In this document: positions 24,644 through 32,788 of the stretch, one piece after another
How positions within the stretch are numbered: position 1 is the first letter of the stretch
Layout of the letters: each line of letters opens with the position of its first letter
Assembly (NCBI GenBank): GCA_934621505.1
Contig: CAKTUU010000024.1
Location: 1-36,265, forward strand
Source of the DNA: an uncultured Clostridia bacterium
GTDB taxonomy: Bacteria; Bacillota; Clostridia; Christensenellales; Aristaeellaceae
DNA: 36,265 nt
Reading direction: 5' to 3'
Translations under genes and position numbers: made by a program
The notes under the pieces: generated by a model
Database searches by the model: none
What the model was told of the DNA's origin: nothing
The model's input: the letters and a program-made list of their open reading frames with translations, nothing else

Positions 24644-24694
24644 GGGTATGTACGATCCGGTCGGAAAAAATACAAACGCGAGGTGAACGTTTCC

Positions 24695-27600
24695 ATGAAC
24701 GAAGTGAAGGCGCAGAAGCATCCGCTTACGATTCCTACATATATCCCCAAAAAGGCCAACGAGCTGCCCATGTTCTTTGAAAAGAAGCCCTACCAGGGCG
24801 CCACGGGCCACCTGTACCCCCTGCCCTATTCGGATGGCATTACCGATGTGAAAAAGGACGTGGACTACGAAACCTATACTCTGGAAAACGAATATGTCAT
24901 GACCCAGGTGGTTCCCGCTCTGGGCGGAAAAATTCTACGCGGCTGGGACAAGGTGGGCCAGTACGATTTTATCTATTATAATGAAGTGGTGAAGCCCGCT
25001 CTGGTGGGCATTGCCGGGGCGTGGATTTCCGGCGGCATCGAGTTTAACTGGCCCCAGCACCACCGCCCCACCACCTTTCTGCCTCTGGAGGCAACGCTGG
25101 AAGAAAACCCGGACGGTTCCAAAACCGTATGGACCGGCGAGGTGGACCCCCTGTACCGCATGAAGGGCATGGCGGGCATTACGGTGGATCCCGGCCGCAG
25201 CTACATCAAGGCCAAAATTCGGGTATACAACCGCACCAACGTGCCCCAGGTATTCATGTGGTGGGCCAATCTGGCCGTGCCGGTGAACGAGAACTACCGC
25301 ACCATCTTCCCGCCGGATGTGGAATGGGTCAACGACCATGACCGCCGGGCCGTATTGTCCTGGCCCATGGCCAAGGGTGTGTACAAATCCGCCCGTCCCT
25401 TCGATTATGGCGACGGCACCGATCTGTCCCGCTATGACTCCGTCAAGGTGCCTTCCTCCTTCCTGATTTCTCAGGGTCAGTCCGACATGGACTTTGTGGC
25501 GGGCTACGACGAGGGCATCCACAAGGGCATTGCCACCATTGCCGACCATCACATTGCCCCCGGCAAAAAGATGTGGACCTGGGGCCATGGGGATTTTGGC
25601 GAAATGTGGTGCTCCAACCTGACGGACAAAAACGGCCCCTACATTGAGCTGATGACCGGCGTTTACACCGATAACCAGCCGGACTTTACCTGGATTGCCC
25701 CCTATGAAACCCGGGAATTTGAGCAGTACTGGTACCCCATCCGGGACATTGGCGACGTGAAAAACGCCACCGTGGACGCTGCCATGAACGTGGAGCAGCG
25801 GGGCGGCGACCTGTTCTTCGGCTTTAACGTAACCGGCGTGTTTGACGGCTGCACCGTCAAGGTTGCCGACGGCAATGACGTGCTGTTTGCCGATACCGCC
25901 GACCTGACCCCGGACAAGGCCTATCTGAAAACCATTCCCCTGAACGGCCGCGTCTTTGACAACCTGACTGTGTCCCTGACCAGCAGGGATGGCAAAACCC
26001 TTGTCAGCTACAAGCCCTATGTGCGGGGCCAGAAGCAGCCCATTGAGGTGCGCCAGCCCGTGCGCCGTCCCAGCGAATACGACAACATTGAGGAGTTGTA
26101 CATCAACGGCTACCATTTGGAGCAGTACAAGCAGCACAACTACGACCCGCGGGACTACTACGGCGAGGCTCTGCGCCGCGACCCCGGCGATATTCGCTGC
26201 AACACCGCCATGGGCCGCCTGGCCCTGAAGGACGGCAAGTTTGAGGAAGCAGTCGCCTATTTTGACAAGGCCATCGCCCGCCTGACCAGCCGCAACCAGC
26301 ACCCCACCGATACCGAGGCCTTCTACCTGAAGGGCCTGGCGTTGGAATACCTGGGCCGCTATCAGGACGCCTACGAGTCCTTCTTCCGGGCGGGCTGGAA
26401 TTACGCGCACCGCAGCGCCGCCTACTATCAGCTGGCTGTGCTGGATTGCCGCGAGGGACGCTATGCCGACGCTCTGGACAAGCTGGAGGTATCCAGCGGG
26501 CTGAACAAGGGCCATACCCGCGCCGCCTGCCTGCGCTGCGCCATTCTGCGCAAGCTGGGTCAGACGGAACAGGCCGCCCGGGAAAGCGAAGCCGCCGTGA
26601 AGGACGACCTGCTGGACCTGTGGGCCCGCTTTGAACAAAGCGCCCATACCGGGGATGTTTCCGCCATTCGTCAAATTTTTGGCGGCAAGCCGGAAAGTTT
26701 CCTGAACGTAGCCAGCGATTATCTGGAAGCCGGGTTTGTGCAGGACGCTCTGCGGGTTTTGGACAGCGCCGATGAAAACGCCCTGACCCTGTACTACCGC
26801 GCCTACTGTCTGAGCCTGCTGGGTCAGGACTATGCCCCCGTGCTGGCGAAGGCCGCCGGAATGGAAACCGGCTATTGCTTCCCCGCCCGGCTGGAGGATA
26901 TTGCCATTCTGCAATTTGTCATCGCCCACAGCCCTGCGGACGCCAACGCCTGCTACTTCCTGGGCAGCCTGTACTATGACCGTTTCCGCTACGAGGACGC
27001 TATCGCCCAGTGGGAGCAGGCCATTGCCCGCGACCCCAACCATGCCAAAGCACTGCGCAACCTGAGCATCGCCTACTTTGACAAGCGGGGCGACCAGCAG
27101 TCCGCCCGCCAGTGCATGGAAAAGGCGCTGGCCAACCGCCACGACCCCCGTCTGCTGTTTGAGTATCAGCAGCTTTTGAAAAACATGAACGTTAGCCCCG
27201 ACGAGCGTCTGGCCATATATGACCAGCACCCCGACCTGCTGGCGGAGCGGGACGACTGCTATCTGGACCGCATTGTGCTGCTGTGCCAGAAGGACCGTTA
27301 TCAGGAAGCCATCGACGCAGCCCGGGCCAAGCACTTCCACATTTACGAGGGCGGCGAGGGCAACCTGACCAAGCAGCACGCCTGGATGCATGTGCTGTAC
27401 GCCAACGAACTGGTGCAGGCCGGCAAGCTGGCCGAGGCGGAGCGTGTGTTCCACAACGGCGTGGATATGCCCAAGTCCTACGGCGAGGCCAAGACCTGGT
27501 TTAACCAGGAGGCGCACATCTTCTACTACCTGGGTTGCCTGTTGCAAAGCCAGGGCCGTCAGGAGGAAGCCGTCAAGGCCTTTGAGGAAGCCTCCATTTA

Positions 27601-27946
27601 CAAGGCGACCGTATCCGAACTGAGCCTGTTCCGCGCCCTGGCCCTGCGCAAGCTGAGCCGTTTCACCGAGGCCTATCAGGTGCTGGAGGAAATGGTGCAG
27701 GCCGGCGACCAGCTGATTGCCAACAAGGACTTGCGCACCTACTATGGCGTTGGCTCCCCCACCCCCATGCCCTTTGAATACGACATTGAAAAGCAGAACG
27801 TGGTGGCCGGACAGATTCTGCGCGGCTACGCCCTGCTGGGCCTGGGCAAGAAGGAAGCCGCCGACGAGGCCATGGCGCAGGTAAAGGTGCTGGATCCCTA
27901 CAATTTCCGCCTGTACGCTTACGAGCAGATCAAGGGAACCTTCTAA
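24695..27946 (+). CDS. Giant DUF5107-TPR protein, copy 2
   Basis: Predicted 1083 aa, cytoplasmic. The N-terminal DUF5107 domain has the same blocks as copy 1: WISGGIEFNWPQHH (110-123), FMWWANLAVPVNE, APGKKMWTWG and ELMTGVYTDNQPDFTW. The remaining ~600 residues are TPR-type repeats, for example YGEALRRDPGDIRCNTAMGR, then ALEYLGRYQDAYESFFRAGW, and a late QGRQEEAVKAFEEA. The ATG at 24695 is chosen because GAGGTGA precedes it and a promoter lies 51 bp upstream; the frame stays open further upstream but this is antisense of the regulator gene. It has an intact C-terminus (LDPYNFRLYAYEQIKGTF). It is flanked by the two paralogous regulators. Confidence 0.83.
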   Translation: MNEVKAQKHPLTIPTYIPKKANELPMFFEKKPYQGATGHLYPLPYSDGITDVKKDVDYETYTLENEYVMTQVVPALGGKILRGWDKVGQYDFIYYNEVVKPALVGIAGAWISGGIEFNWPQHHRPTTFLPLEATLEENPDGSKTVWTGEVDPLYRMKGMAGITVDPGRSYIKAKIRVYNRTNVPQVFMWWANLAVPVNENYRTIFPPDVEWVNDHDRRAVLSWPMAKGVYKSARPFDYGDGTDLSRYDSVKVPSSFLISQGQSDMDFVAGYDEGIHKGIATIADHHIAPGKKMWTWGHGDFGEMWCSNLTDKNGPYIELMTGVYTDNQPDFTWIAPYETREFEQYWYPIRDIGDVKNATVDAAMNVEQRGGDLFFGFNVTGVFDGCTVKVADGNDVLFADTADLTPDKAYLKTIPLNGRVFDNLTVSLTSRDGKTLVSYKPYVRGQKQPIEVRQPVRRPSEYDNIEELYINGYHLEQYKQHNYDPRDYYGEALRRDPGDIRCNTAMGRLALKDGKFEEAVAYFDKAIARLTSRNQHPTDTEAFYLKGLALEYLGRYQDAYESFFRAGWNYAHRSAAYYQLAVLDCREGRYADALDKLEVSSGLNKGHTRAACLRCAILRKLGQTEQAARESEAAVKDDLLDLWARFEQSAHTGDVSAIRQIFGGKPESFLNVASDYLEAGFVQDALRVLDSADENALTLYYRAYCLSLLGQDYAPVLAKAAGMETGYCFPARLEDIAILQFVIAHSPADANACYFLGSLYYDRFRYEDAIAQWEQAIARDPNHAKALRNLSIAYFDKRGDQQSARQCMEKALANRHDPRLLFEYQQLLKNMNVSPDERLAIYDQHPDLLAERDDCYLDRIVLLCQKDRYQEAIDAARAKHFHIYEGGEGNLTKQHAWMHVLYANELVQAGKLAEAERVFHNGVDMPKSYGEAKTWFNQEAHIFYYLGCLLQSQGRQEEAVKAFEEASIYKATVSELSLFRALALRKLSRFTEAYQVLEEMVQAGDQLIANKDLRTYYGVGSPTPMPFEYDIEKQNVVAGQILRGYALLGLGKKEAADEAMAQVKVLDPYNFRLYAYEQIKGTF

Positions 27947-27967
27947 TCACACACGGTATATGTCGAT

Positions 27968-27994
27968 GGGGCCGCTTCGTTGGGAAGCGGCCCC
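27968..27994 (+). terminator. Terminator-like hairpin after DUF5107 copy 2
   Basis: GGGGCCGCTTC and GAAGCGGCCCC form a perfect 11-bp stem around GTTGG, 22 bp after the stop codon. The T-tract is short (ATTTGCTTC). Confidence 0.7.
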
Positions 27995-28012
27995 ATTTGC
28001 TTCGGACCGCCC

Positions 28013-28042
28013 TTGACGGCCGCAAAATGGATATGTTACAAT
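28013..28042 (+). promoter_or_regulatory. Promoter of the second regulator gene
   Basis: TTGACG (28013-28018), an 18-bp spacer and TACAAT (28037-28042) stand 25 bp before the TTG start codon. Confidence 0.68.
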
Positions 28043-28066
28043 TTTCGTCAGTAAGGAGGCGAGCGT

Positions 28067-29152
28067 TTGCTGTATTTGATGGTAGAGGAAGGATACACCC
28101 ATTTTCCCTGGTTTCAGCGCAGCCTTCGCAGTATCTATAACGCATCCCGAAAAAAGCGCATTTCCATTCAGCGTATCGACAGGGTGGACCAGGTGTCCCC
28201 ATCCAACCAGGACGCGGGCGTTTTGCTGCTGGGCGCCACGGAAAGCTGGTTCAACCGGCAGATGACGGCGGTAAACGCCATCGGCGCATGCCCCATTTCC
28301 ATGACCAACCGGGGCGACGCCGTTACCGACAAGCCCTACAGCTCCGTATCCATGGATCTGCGGGACAGTCTGCGTCTGGCGGTGGACTATCTGCACAGCA
28401 TCGGCCGCAAAAAGCTGGCCATTTACGGCGTAAATCCCTATTCCTCCTCGGACCCATGGCGGGCGGAGATTTTTGTGCGCGCCACCGGGCGGGAAAAGGA
28501 CGTCTATTACAACCGGGTCAATCTGGCGGAGCTGTTTGCGCAGTTTCAGCCCCATGTAAAGGAATATGACGGGGTGATTTGCGTCAACGATTACGCGGCG
28601 GTTTCCCTGTCCCGGCACTTGCAGGCCATTGGTGTGGATCCCACCCGTGAGCTTTATATCGTGGGCGGCGGCAACATGAACCTGACCCAGCTGTGCAAGC
28701 CCAGCATTACCTCCATCTCCGACGATTATGAGCATTTTGGCGACGCGGCCATTTCCATTTACCAAATGGCCGTAAAGGAAAAAACCATTTTGTCCGTCAA
28801 GGTGCTGATGCACAGCTGCCTGCACATCCGGGAAACCACCGGCAACGAGCCCTATGTGCCCAAGAAGCAGTCGCCAGTTCCCATCGGCACCCCGGACTAC
28901 AACCCCTTTTATCAGGATGAGGAAGTGGCGGAAATGGCCCGTCTGGAATGGATGCATCACTTGTGCGACGACACGGACCTGCTGCTGCTGGACCATTTGT
29001 TAAAAGAGAACCTGTCCTATGCGGAGCTGGCGGATCAGTGCTTTATCTCCGTCACCGCCGCCAAATACCGTATGAAAAAAATCGAGGGGCTGTGCGGGGT
29101 TCAATCCCGCGCGGAATTAAGGAATTTTCTGAAAAAATACATTTCGCTGTAA
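28067..29152 (+). CDS. Transcriptional regulator: periplasmic-binding-like sensor with C-terminal HTH, copy 2
   Basis: Predicted 361 aa, same architecture as the gene at 23423-24514. The sensor half includes RKKLAIYGVNPYSSSDPWRA, DGVICVNDYAAVSLSRHLQ, and ITSISDDYEHFGDAAISIY, close to LacI-family effector domains. The C-terminal helix-turn-helix (about 310-361) reads LSYAELADQCFISVTAAKYRMK. Start is a TTG at 28067, supported by a full AAGGAGG seven bases upstream; no ATG fits. The shared motif YGVNP-x-S in both paralogues suggests related effectors. It is transcribed separately from DUF5107 copy 2, from its own promoter after a terminator. Confidence 0.83.
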   Translation: MLYLMVEEGYTHFPWFQRSLRSIYNASRKKRISIQRIDRVDQVSPSNQDAGVLLLGATESWFNRQMTAVNAIGACPISMTNRGDAVTDKPYSSVSMDLRDSLRLAVDYLHSIGRKKLAIYGVNPYSSSDPWRAEIFVRATGREKDVYYNRVNLAELFAQFQPHVKEYDGVICVNDYAAVSLSRHLQAIGVDPTRELYIVGGGNMNLTQLCKPSITSISDDYEHFGDAAISIYQMAVKEKTILSVKVLMHSCLHIRETTGNEPYVPKKQSPVPIGTPDYNPFYQDEEVAEMARLEWMHHLCDDTDLLLLDHLLKENLSYAELADQCFISVTAAKYRMKKIEGLCGVQSRAELRNFLKKYISL

Positions 29153-29169
29153 TCCCGCCTGACAGCCAG

Positions 29170-29200
29170 GGCCGCCGCATTCAAGCGGCGGCCGTCTTTT
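29170..29200 (+). terminator. Rho-independent terminator after the second regulator
   Basis: GGCCGCCGC (29170-29178) and GCGGCGGCC (29185-29193) form a perfect 9-bp stem around ATTCAA, followed by GTCTTTT. It also lies just beyond the stop codon of the convergent maturase gene. Confidence 0.8.
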
Positions 29201-30285
29201 CATTTGGCGGCCAGTTGGGCCAGCCGCTTCATCCTTTCATAGCTGTACGCGAAAAAGTCCTGATATACCTGACACCAGCGGCTGCGCCCGTTCTGCCGTT
29301 CCCGTTTGCAGCCGTTGCGGCACAGGGACAGCCACCGGCACTGGCGGCATTCCTCCGGCAGGGGAATGGATTCCTCCACAAACCGCAAACCGATCGGGCT
29401 TTGTGCCAGCTGGGCAAAGCTGCTGTCCCGGATATTGCCCAGCTTATAGCCATCCAGCACATAAAAATCGCAGGGGTACACATCGCCGTTGCTTTCAATC
29501 AGGTAATAATGGCCGCAGCGTCCACTCATGCCGCAGTTTTCCGGCGGGCGGCCCAGCAGCATGGCAATGTAATTGTCAAAATTGCGCACGCTGACCGGTT
29601 TGCCCTGCCAAACCGACCGCTCATATAAATCAAAGGTGGTTTTCAGAAAAGCCAGATAGCTTTGCGGCGTCAGGGAAAAGGACGTTTGCTCCTGATCCAG
29701 CCCGTCCAGACAGGGAATAAACTGAAGATAGCCGTAGTTTCGCAGGGTTTCAAAGGTTTCCAGCGGGCGGCGGGCCACCTGCTCCGTCACCACGCACAAA
29801 ATATTCATCTCCACCCCCGCCTGCCTGAGCCTGCGGCAGGTTTGCCGCACCTTGCGAAAGGTGCCCTGTTCCGCCCCGTCCAGCCGCAGCGCGTCGTGGG
29901 TGGAGGGGCCTCCGTCCAGGGAAACGCCCAGCAGGTACTTTTCCCGGGCAAAAAAAGCAATCATCTCGTCCGACAGGACGTAACCGTTGGTTTGCAGGCT
30001 GTGGTATACCTTTACGCCCCGGGTATTCCAGCGCCTTTCCGCATCCGCGAAGGCCTGAAAAAAGTCCAGCCCCGCCAAGGTGGGCTCGCCCCCCTGAAAA
30101 ACAAAGGACACGCTGCCCCCAGCTTCCTCCATGGCCCGGCGTACAAGCGTTTCCATGGTTTCCCGGCTCATGGGGGGCAGCATGGATTCCCTGCGGCGCT
30201 CCATCTCATCCCGGTAAAAGCAATAGCGACACCGCATGTTGCACAGCCCGGACACAGGCTTTATCATCATGGAAAGGTTTTGCAT
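29200..30285 (-). CDS. Anaerobic sulfatase-maturating enzyme (radical SAM, SPASM)
   Basis: Predicted 361 aa, cytoplasmic. The radical-SAM cluster motif CNMRCRYC (C15, C19, C22) is followed by FVFQGGEPTLAG and SLQTNGYVLS. The C-terminal SPASM region supplies cysteines for two auxiliary 4Fe-4S clusters: CGMSGRCGHYYLIESNGDVYPC and CRQCRWLSLCRNGCKRE. The enzyme oxidises the active-site Cys or Ser of sulfatases to formylglycine without oxygen. It is divergent from a Cys-type sulfatase, its evident client. AGGAGG precedes the ATG. Confidence 0.93.
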   Translation of the reverse strand: MQNLSMMIKPVSGLCNMRCRYCFYRDEMERRRESMLPPMSRETMETLVRRAMEEAGGSVSFVFQGGEPTLAGLDFFQAFADAERRWNTRGVKVYHSLQTNGYVLSDEMIAFFAREKYLLGVSLDGGPSTHDALRLDGAEQGTFRKVRQTCRRLRQAGVEMNILCVVTEQVARRPLETFETLRNYGYLQFIPCLDGLDQEQTSFSLTPQSYLAFLKTTFDLYERSVWQGKPVSVRNFDNYIAMLLGRPPENCGMSGRCGHYYLIESNGDVYPCDFYVLDGYKLGNIRDSSFAQLAQSPIGLRFVEESIPLPEECRQCRWLSLCRNGCKRERQNGRSRWCQVYQDFFAYSYERMKRLAQLAAK

Positions 30286-30316
30286 TCTACGGGCCTCCTG
30301 GTTTGGATTTCATGCT

Positions 30317-30345
30317 ATCTTAGCATATTTCGACCCGCCGGGCAA
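30317..30345 (-). promoter_or_regulatory. Promoter of the sulfatase-maturase gene with overlapping palindrome
   Basis: On the minus strand, TTGCCC (30345-30340), a 17-bp spacer and TAAGAT (30322-30317). ATGCTA-TCT-TAGCAT (30312-30326) is a perfect 6-bp inverted repeat centred on the -10 box and a possible operator. Confidence 0.6.
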
Positions 30346-30378
30346 GAAAGCTGTCAGGATTCCGCTGGGGATTTAGAC

Positions 30379-30407
30379 TTGTTTCCAGCGGTTTTCTAAG
30401 CTATATT
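30379..30407 (+). promoter_or_regulatory. Promoter of the sulfatase gene
   Basis: TTGTTT (30379-30384), a 17-bp spacer and TATATT (30402-30407). Downstream, GCCCG-TTCG-CGGGC (30421-30434) forms a stem with a UUCG tetraloop directly before the GGGAGGG ribosome site. Confidence 0.65.
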
Positions 30408-30452
30408 GATAGTATCAGTTGCCCGTTCGCGGGCAGGGAGGGACAAAGAACG

Positions 30453-31805
30453 ATGAAGCCGAATATTCTGTTTTATTTTTCCGACCAGCAGCGGGCGGAT
30501 ACCTGCGGCTGCTATGGCCAAAGGCTGAACATTACCCCCAATCTGGACCAGCTGGCCGCCGAGGGCGTTACCTTTGACTACGCCTTTACCCCGCAGCCGG
30601 TTTGCGGTCCCAGCCGCGCCATTTTCCAGTCCGGCCTGTACGCCACCCAGACCGGCTGCTTCCGCAACAACATCATGCTGCCCCACAACATCAAAACCCT
30701 GGCCAACTACATGGAGGAGGCCGGTTACGAAACCGCCTATGTGGGCAAGTGGCACCTGGCCAGCGACGGCGATTTGGAGGCCAAGCCCCGCATTGACCAC
30801 ACCATCACCGCCGTACCGTTGGAATACCGGGGCGGCTACACCGGCTTCTGGCGTGCGGCGGATGTGCTGGAGTTTACCTCCCACGGCTACGATGGCTATG
30901 TGTTTGACGAAAACAACCGGCGCCGGGATTTTAAGGGCTACCGGGTGGACTGCATCACTGACTTTGCCCTGGAGTTTTTGGACGGCTACAAGGGGGACAA
31001 GCCCTTCTTTATGACCGTATCCCATATCGAGCCCCATCATCAAAACGATCATAACCATTACGAAGGCCCCAAGGGGTCCAAGGAGCAGTTTGCCAACTAT
31101 GAGGTTCCCGGCGACCTGGCGGCGCTGGGCGGCAACTGGAAGGAAGAATACCCGGATTACCTGGGCGCCTGCCACAGTCTGGATACCAACCTGGGCCGTC
31201 TGGTGGCCAAGCTGAAGGAAATGGGCATTTACGACAACACCATTATCATTTACATTTCCGACCACGGTTCCCACTTCCGCACCCGCAACCGGGACGAGCA
31301 CCTGAACGGTTATGACGATTACAAGCGTTCCTGCCATGATTCTGCCCTGCGGGTGCCGCTGGTGATTCGCGGCGGCAAATACCTGGGCGGCAGGCACATC
31401 CAGCAGCTGGTCAGCACCGAAAGCATGCCCAAAACGCTGCTGGCCATGGCGGGCGTGGATGTAGGCGACAAAATGATCGGCGAGGACCTGGCCGATGTGG
31501 TGGAGGGCAAAAACCCCAACCGCCCCAACGAGGTCTTTGCGCAGATTTCGGAAAGCCGCTGTGGACGCGCCGTGCGCACGGACAAATATCTGTACTCCGT
31601 CTACGCCCCCCATGTGGGCGGCGGCGACCAGGCCGCCAGCGACGTGTACGCCGACGACTTCCTGTATGACCTGGAAAAGGATCCCTACGAGCTGAACAAC
31701 CTGATCCACGACGAAAGCTACCGCCCCGTCAAGGAGGAGTTGCGCAAAAAGCTGCTGGCCTGGATTGAAAAGGCGGAGCACGCTCACCCTGCCATTATCG
31801 ACTGA
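30453..31805 (+). CDS. Sulfatase, Cys-type, cytoplasmic form
   Basis: Predicted 450 aa. MKPNILFYFSDQQRADT gives the N-terminal metal-binding aspartates. CGPSRAIFQSG (51-61) is the C-x-P-S-R signature whose Cys51 becomes formylglycine, fitting the divergent maturase. YVGKWHL (96-102) and IYISDHGSHF complete the active site. No signal peptide is visible, so the enzyme would act on imported sulfated sugars. The start is supported by GGGAGGG twelve bases upstream. The mutarotase-like gene follows 18 bp downstream in the same transcript. Sulfatase, maturase and mutarotase together indicate use of a sulfated sugar; the glycan is not identifiable. Confidence 0.93.
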   Translation: MKPNILFYFSDQQRADTCGCYGQRLNITPNLDQLAAEGVTFDYAFTPQPVCGPSRAIFQSGLYATQTGCFRNNIMLPHNIKTLANYMEEAGYETAYVGKWHLASDGDLEAKPRIDHTITAVPLEYRGGYTGFWRAADVLEFTSHGYDGYVFDENNRRRDFKGYRVDCITDFALEFLDGYKGDKPFFMTVSHIEPHHQNDHNHYEGPKGSKEQFANYEVPGDLAALGGNWKEEYPDYLGACHSLDTNLGRLVAKLKEMGIYDNTIIIYISDHGSHFRTRNRDEHLNGYDDYKRSCHDSALRVPLVIRGGKYLGGRHIQQLVSTESMPKTLLAMAGVDVGDKMIGEDLADVVEGKNPNRPNEVFAQISESRCGRAVRTDKYLYSVYAPHVGGGDQAASDVYADDFLYDLEKDPYELNNLIHDESYRPVKEELRKKLLAWIEKAEHAHPAIID

Positions 31806-31823
31806 TTGCGGGAGGAATACGCG

Positions 31824-32744
31824 ATGCTGACCCAAATCAATTTTCAGGGGGCGGACGGCTGGGCGCTGGAAAACGACCGGGTGCGGGCTGTGGTGCTGCC
31901 CGGCCACGGCGGCAAGGTCGTCTCGCTGCGCTATGTGCCCAATGGCTTTGAGTTTTTGTTTCAGAACCCCAAGAGGGTCTTTCGCCCCGCCAAAACCGGC
32001 GACCATTTTGCCGACTTTGAGGCCTGCGGCTTTGACGACGCCTTTCCGGCGGTGGACGCTTCCGATGTGGAGGTAGACGGCCGGGTGGTAGCCTATCCCG
32101 ATCACGGCGAATTGTGGTCCAACGCCTTTGACGCGGCCCCTGACGGGGACGGCCTGAAGCTGTCCTTTACCAGCCCGCTGCTGGGCTACCGGTATGAAAA
32201 GCGGTATCACCTGGAGGACGGCGCTCTGGTGTGCGATTACCACATCTCCAACCCCACCGGCCACGGCTTTCCCGCCCTGTGGGTCTGCCATTGTCTGGCC
32301 CGCATGGAGCCGGATATGCGGCTGATGCTGCCGGTCACCCGGGTGGTCAGCACCAATCCGGGCGGCTGGCTGGCGGAAAAGGGCCAAACCATGCCTTATC
32401 CCAACGCTCAGGGACCCAAGGGGCCTATCGATCTGTCCCGGATGCCTGAAAGCGGAGCGATAAAGTTCTACGCCGACGGCCCGGTCAGCGAGGGGCACTG
32501 CGGCTACCATTATCCCCAATCAGGGATGAAGGTATGGCTGGACTATGACGCGGACAAGCTGCCCTATCTGGGCTTCTGGGCCACCAGCGGCGGCTTCCGG
32601 GGGGATTACAACTGCGCGCTGGAGCCTGCCAACGGCTTTTACGACAGCATTCCCTGCGCCAAGGCCCATCACGCCTGCCCCATTTTGCAGGCGGGGCAGG
32701 AATGGCGGTTCCGTCTGACCCTGCGTATGGAACAGGACGCATAA
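31824..32744 (+). CDS. Aldose 1-epimerase / DUF5107-like mutarotase-fold protein
   Basis: Predicted 306 aa, cytoplasmic. The chain begins with the mutarotase-like stretch NDRVRAVVLPGHGGKVVSLRY. A DHGELWSNAF block and a late YCALEPANG-type segment (YNCALEPANGFYDS) match the substrate-binding histidine and glutamate regions of galactose-mutarotase-like enzymes. The ATG at 31824 is chosen because GGGAGGA lies eight bases upstream; a TTG directly after the sulfatase stop has no such site. A strong terminator follows. It likely interconverts or binds the sugar released by the neighbouring sulfatase. Confidence 0.83.
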   Translation: MLTQINFQGADGWALENDRVRAVVLPGHGGKVVSLRYVPNGFEFLFQNPKRVFRPAKTGDHFADFEACGFDDAFPAVDASDVEVDGRVVAYPDHGELWSNAFDAAPDGDGLKLSFTSPLLGYRYEKRYHLEDGALVCDYHISNPTGHGFPALWVCHCLARMEPDMRLMLPVTRVVSTNPGGWLAEKGQTMPYPNAQGPKGPIDLSRMPESGAIKFYADGPVSEGHCGYHYPQSGMKVWLDYDADKLPYLGFWATSGGFRGDYNCALEPANGFYDSIPCAKAHHACPILQAGQEWRFRLTLRMEQDA

Positions 32745-32748
32745 GCCA

Positions 32749-32788
32749 ATCGGACCCATGCAAAGAACGCATGGGTCCGATGTTTTTT
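32749..32788 (+). terminator. Strong Rho-independent terminator
   Basis: ATCGGACCCATGC and GCATGGGTCCGAT form a perfect 13-bp stem around AAAGAAC, followed by GTTTTTT. It ends the sulfatase-mutarotase transcript and overlaps the end of the convergent nitrilase-type gene. Confidence 0.93.

Noticed and set aside
23789..24694. N-terminal extension of the DUF5107 copy 2 frame by 302 codons
   Set aside because: The extension is antisense to the regulator gene and includes the divergent promoters; the ATG at 24695 has its own ribosome site and promoter.
24935..27547. 870-codon minus-strand reading frame opposite DUF5107 copy 2
   Set aside because: Low-complexity V/G/H/A-rich sequence with no start signal; a shadow of the real gene.
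30396..32519. 707-codon minus-strand reading frame over the sulfatase and mutarotase genes
   Set aside because: Antisense of two genes with clear motifs; no ribosome site or family resemblance.
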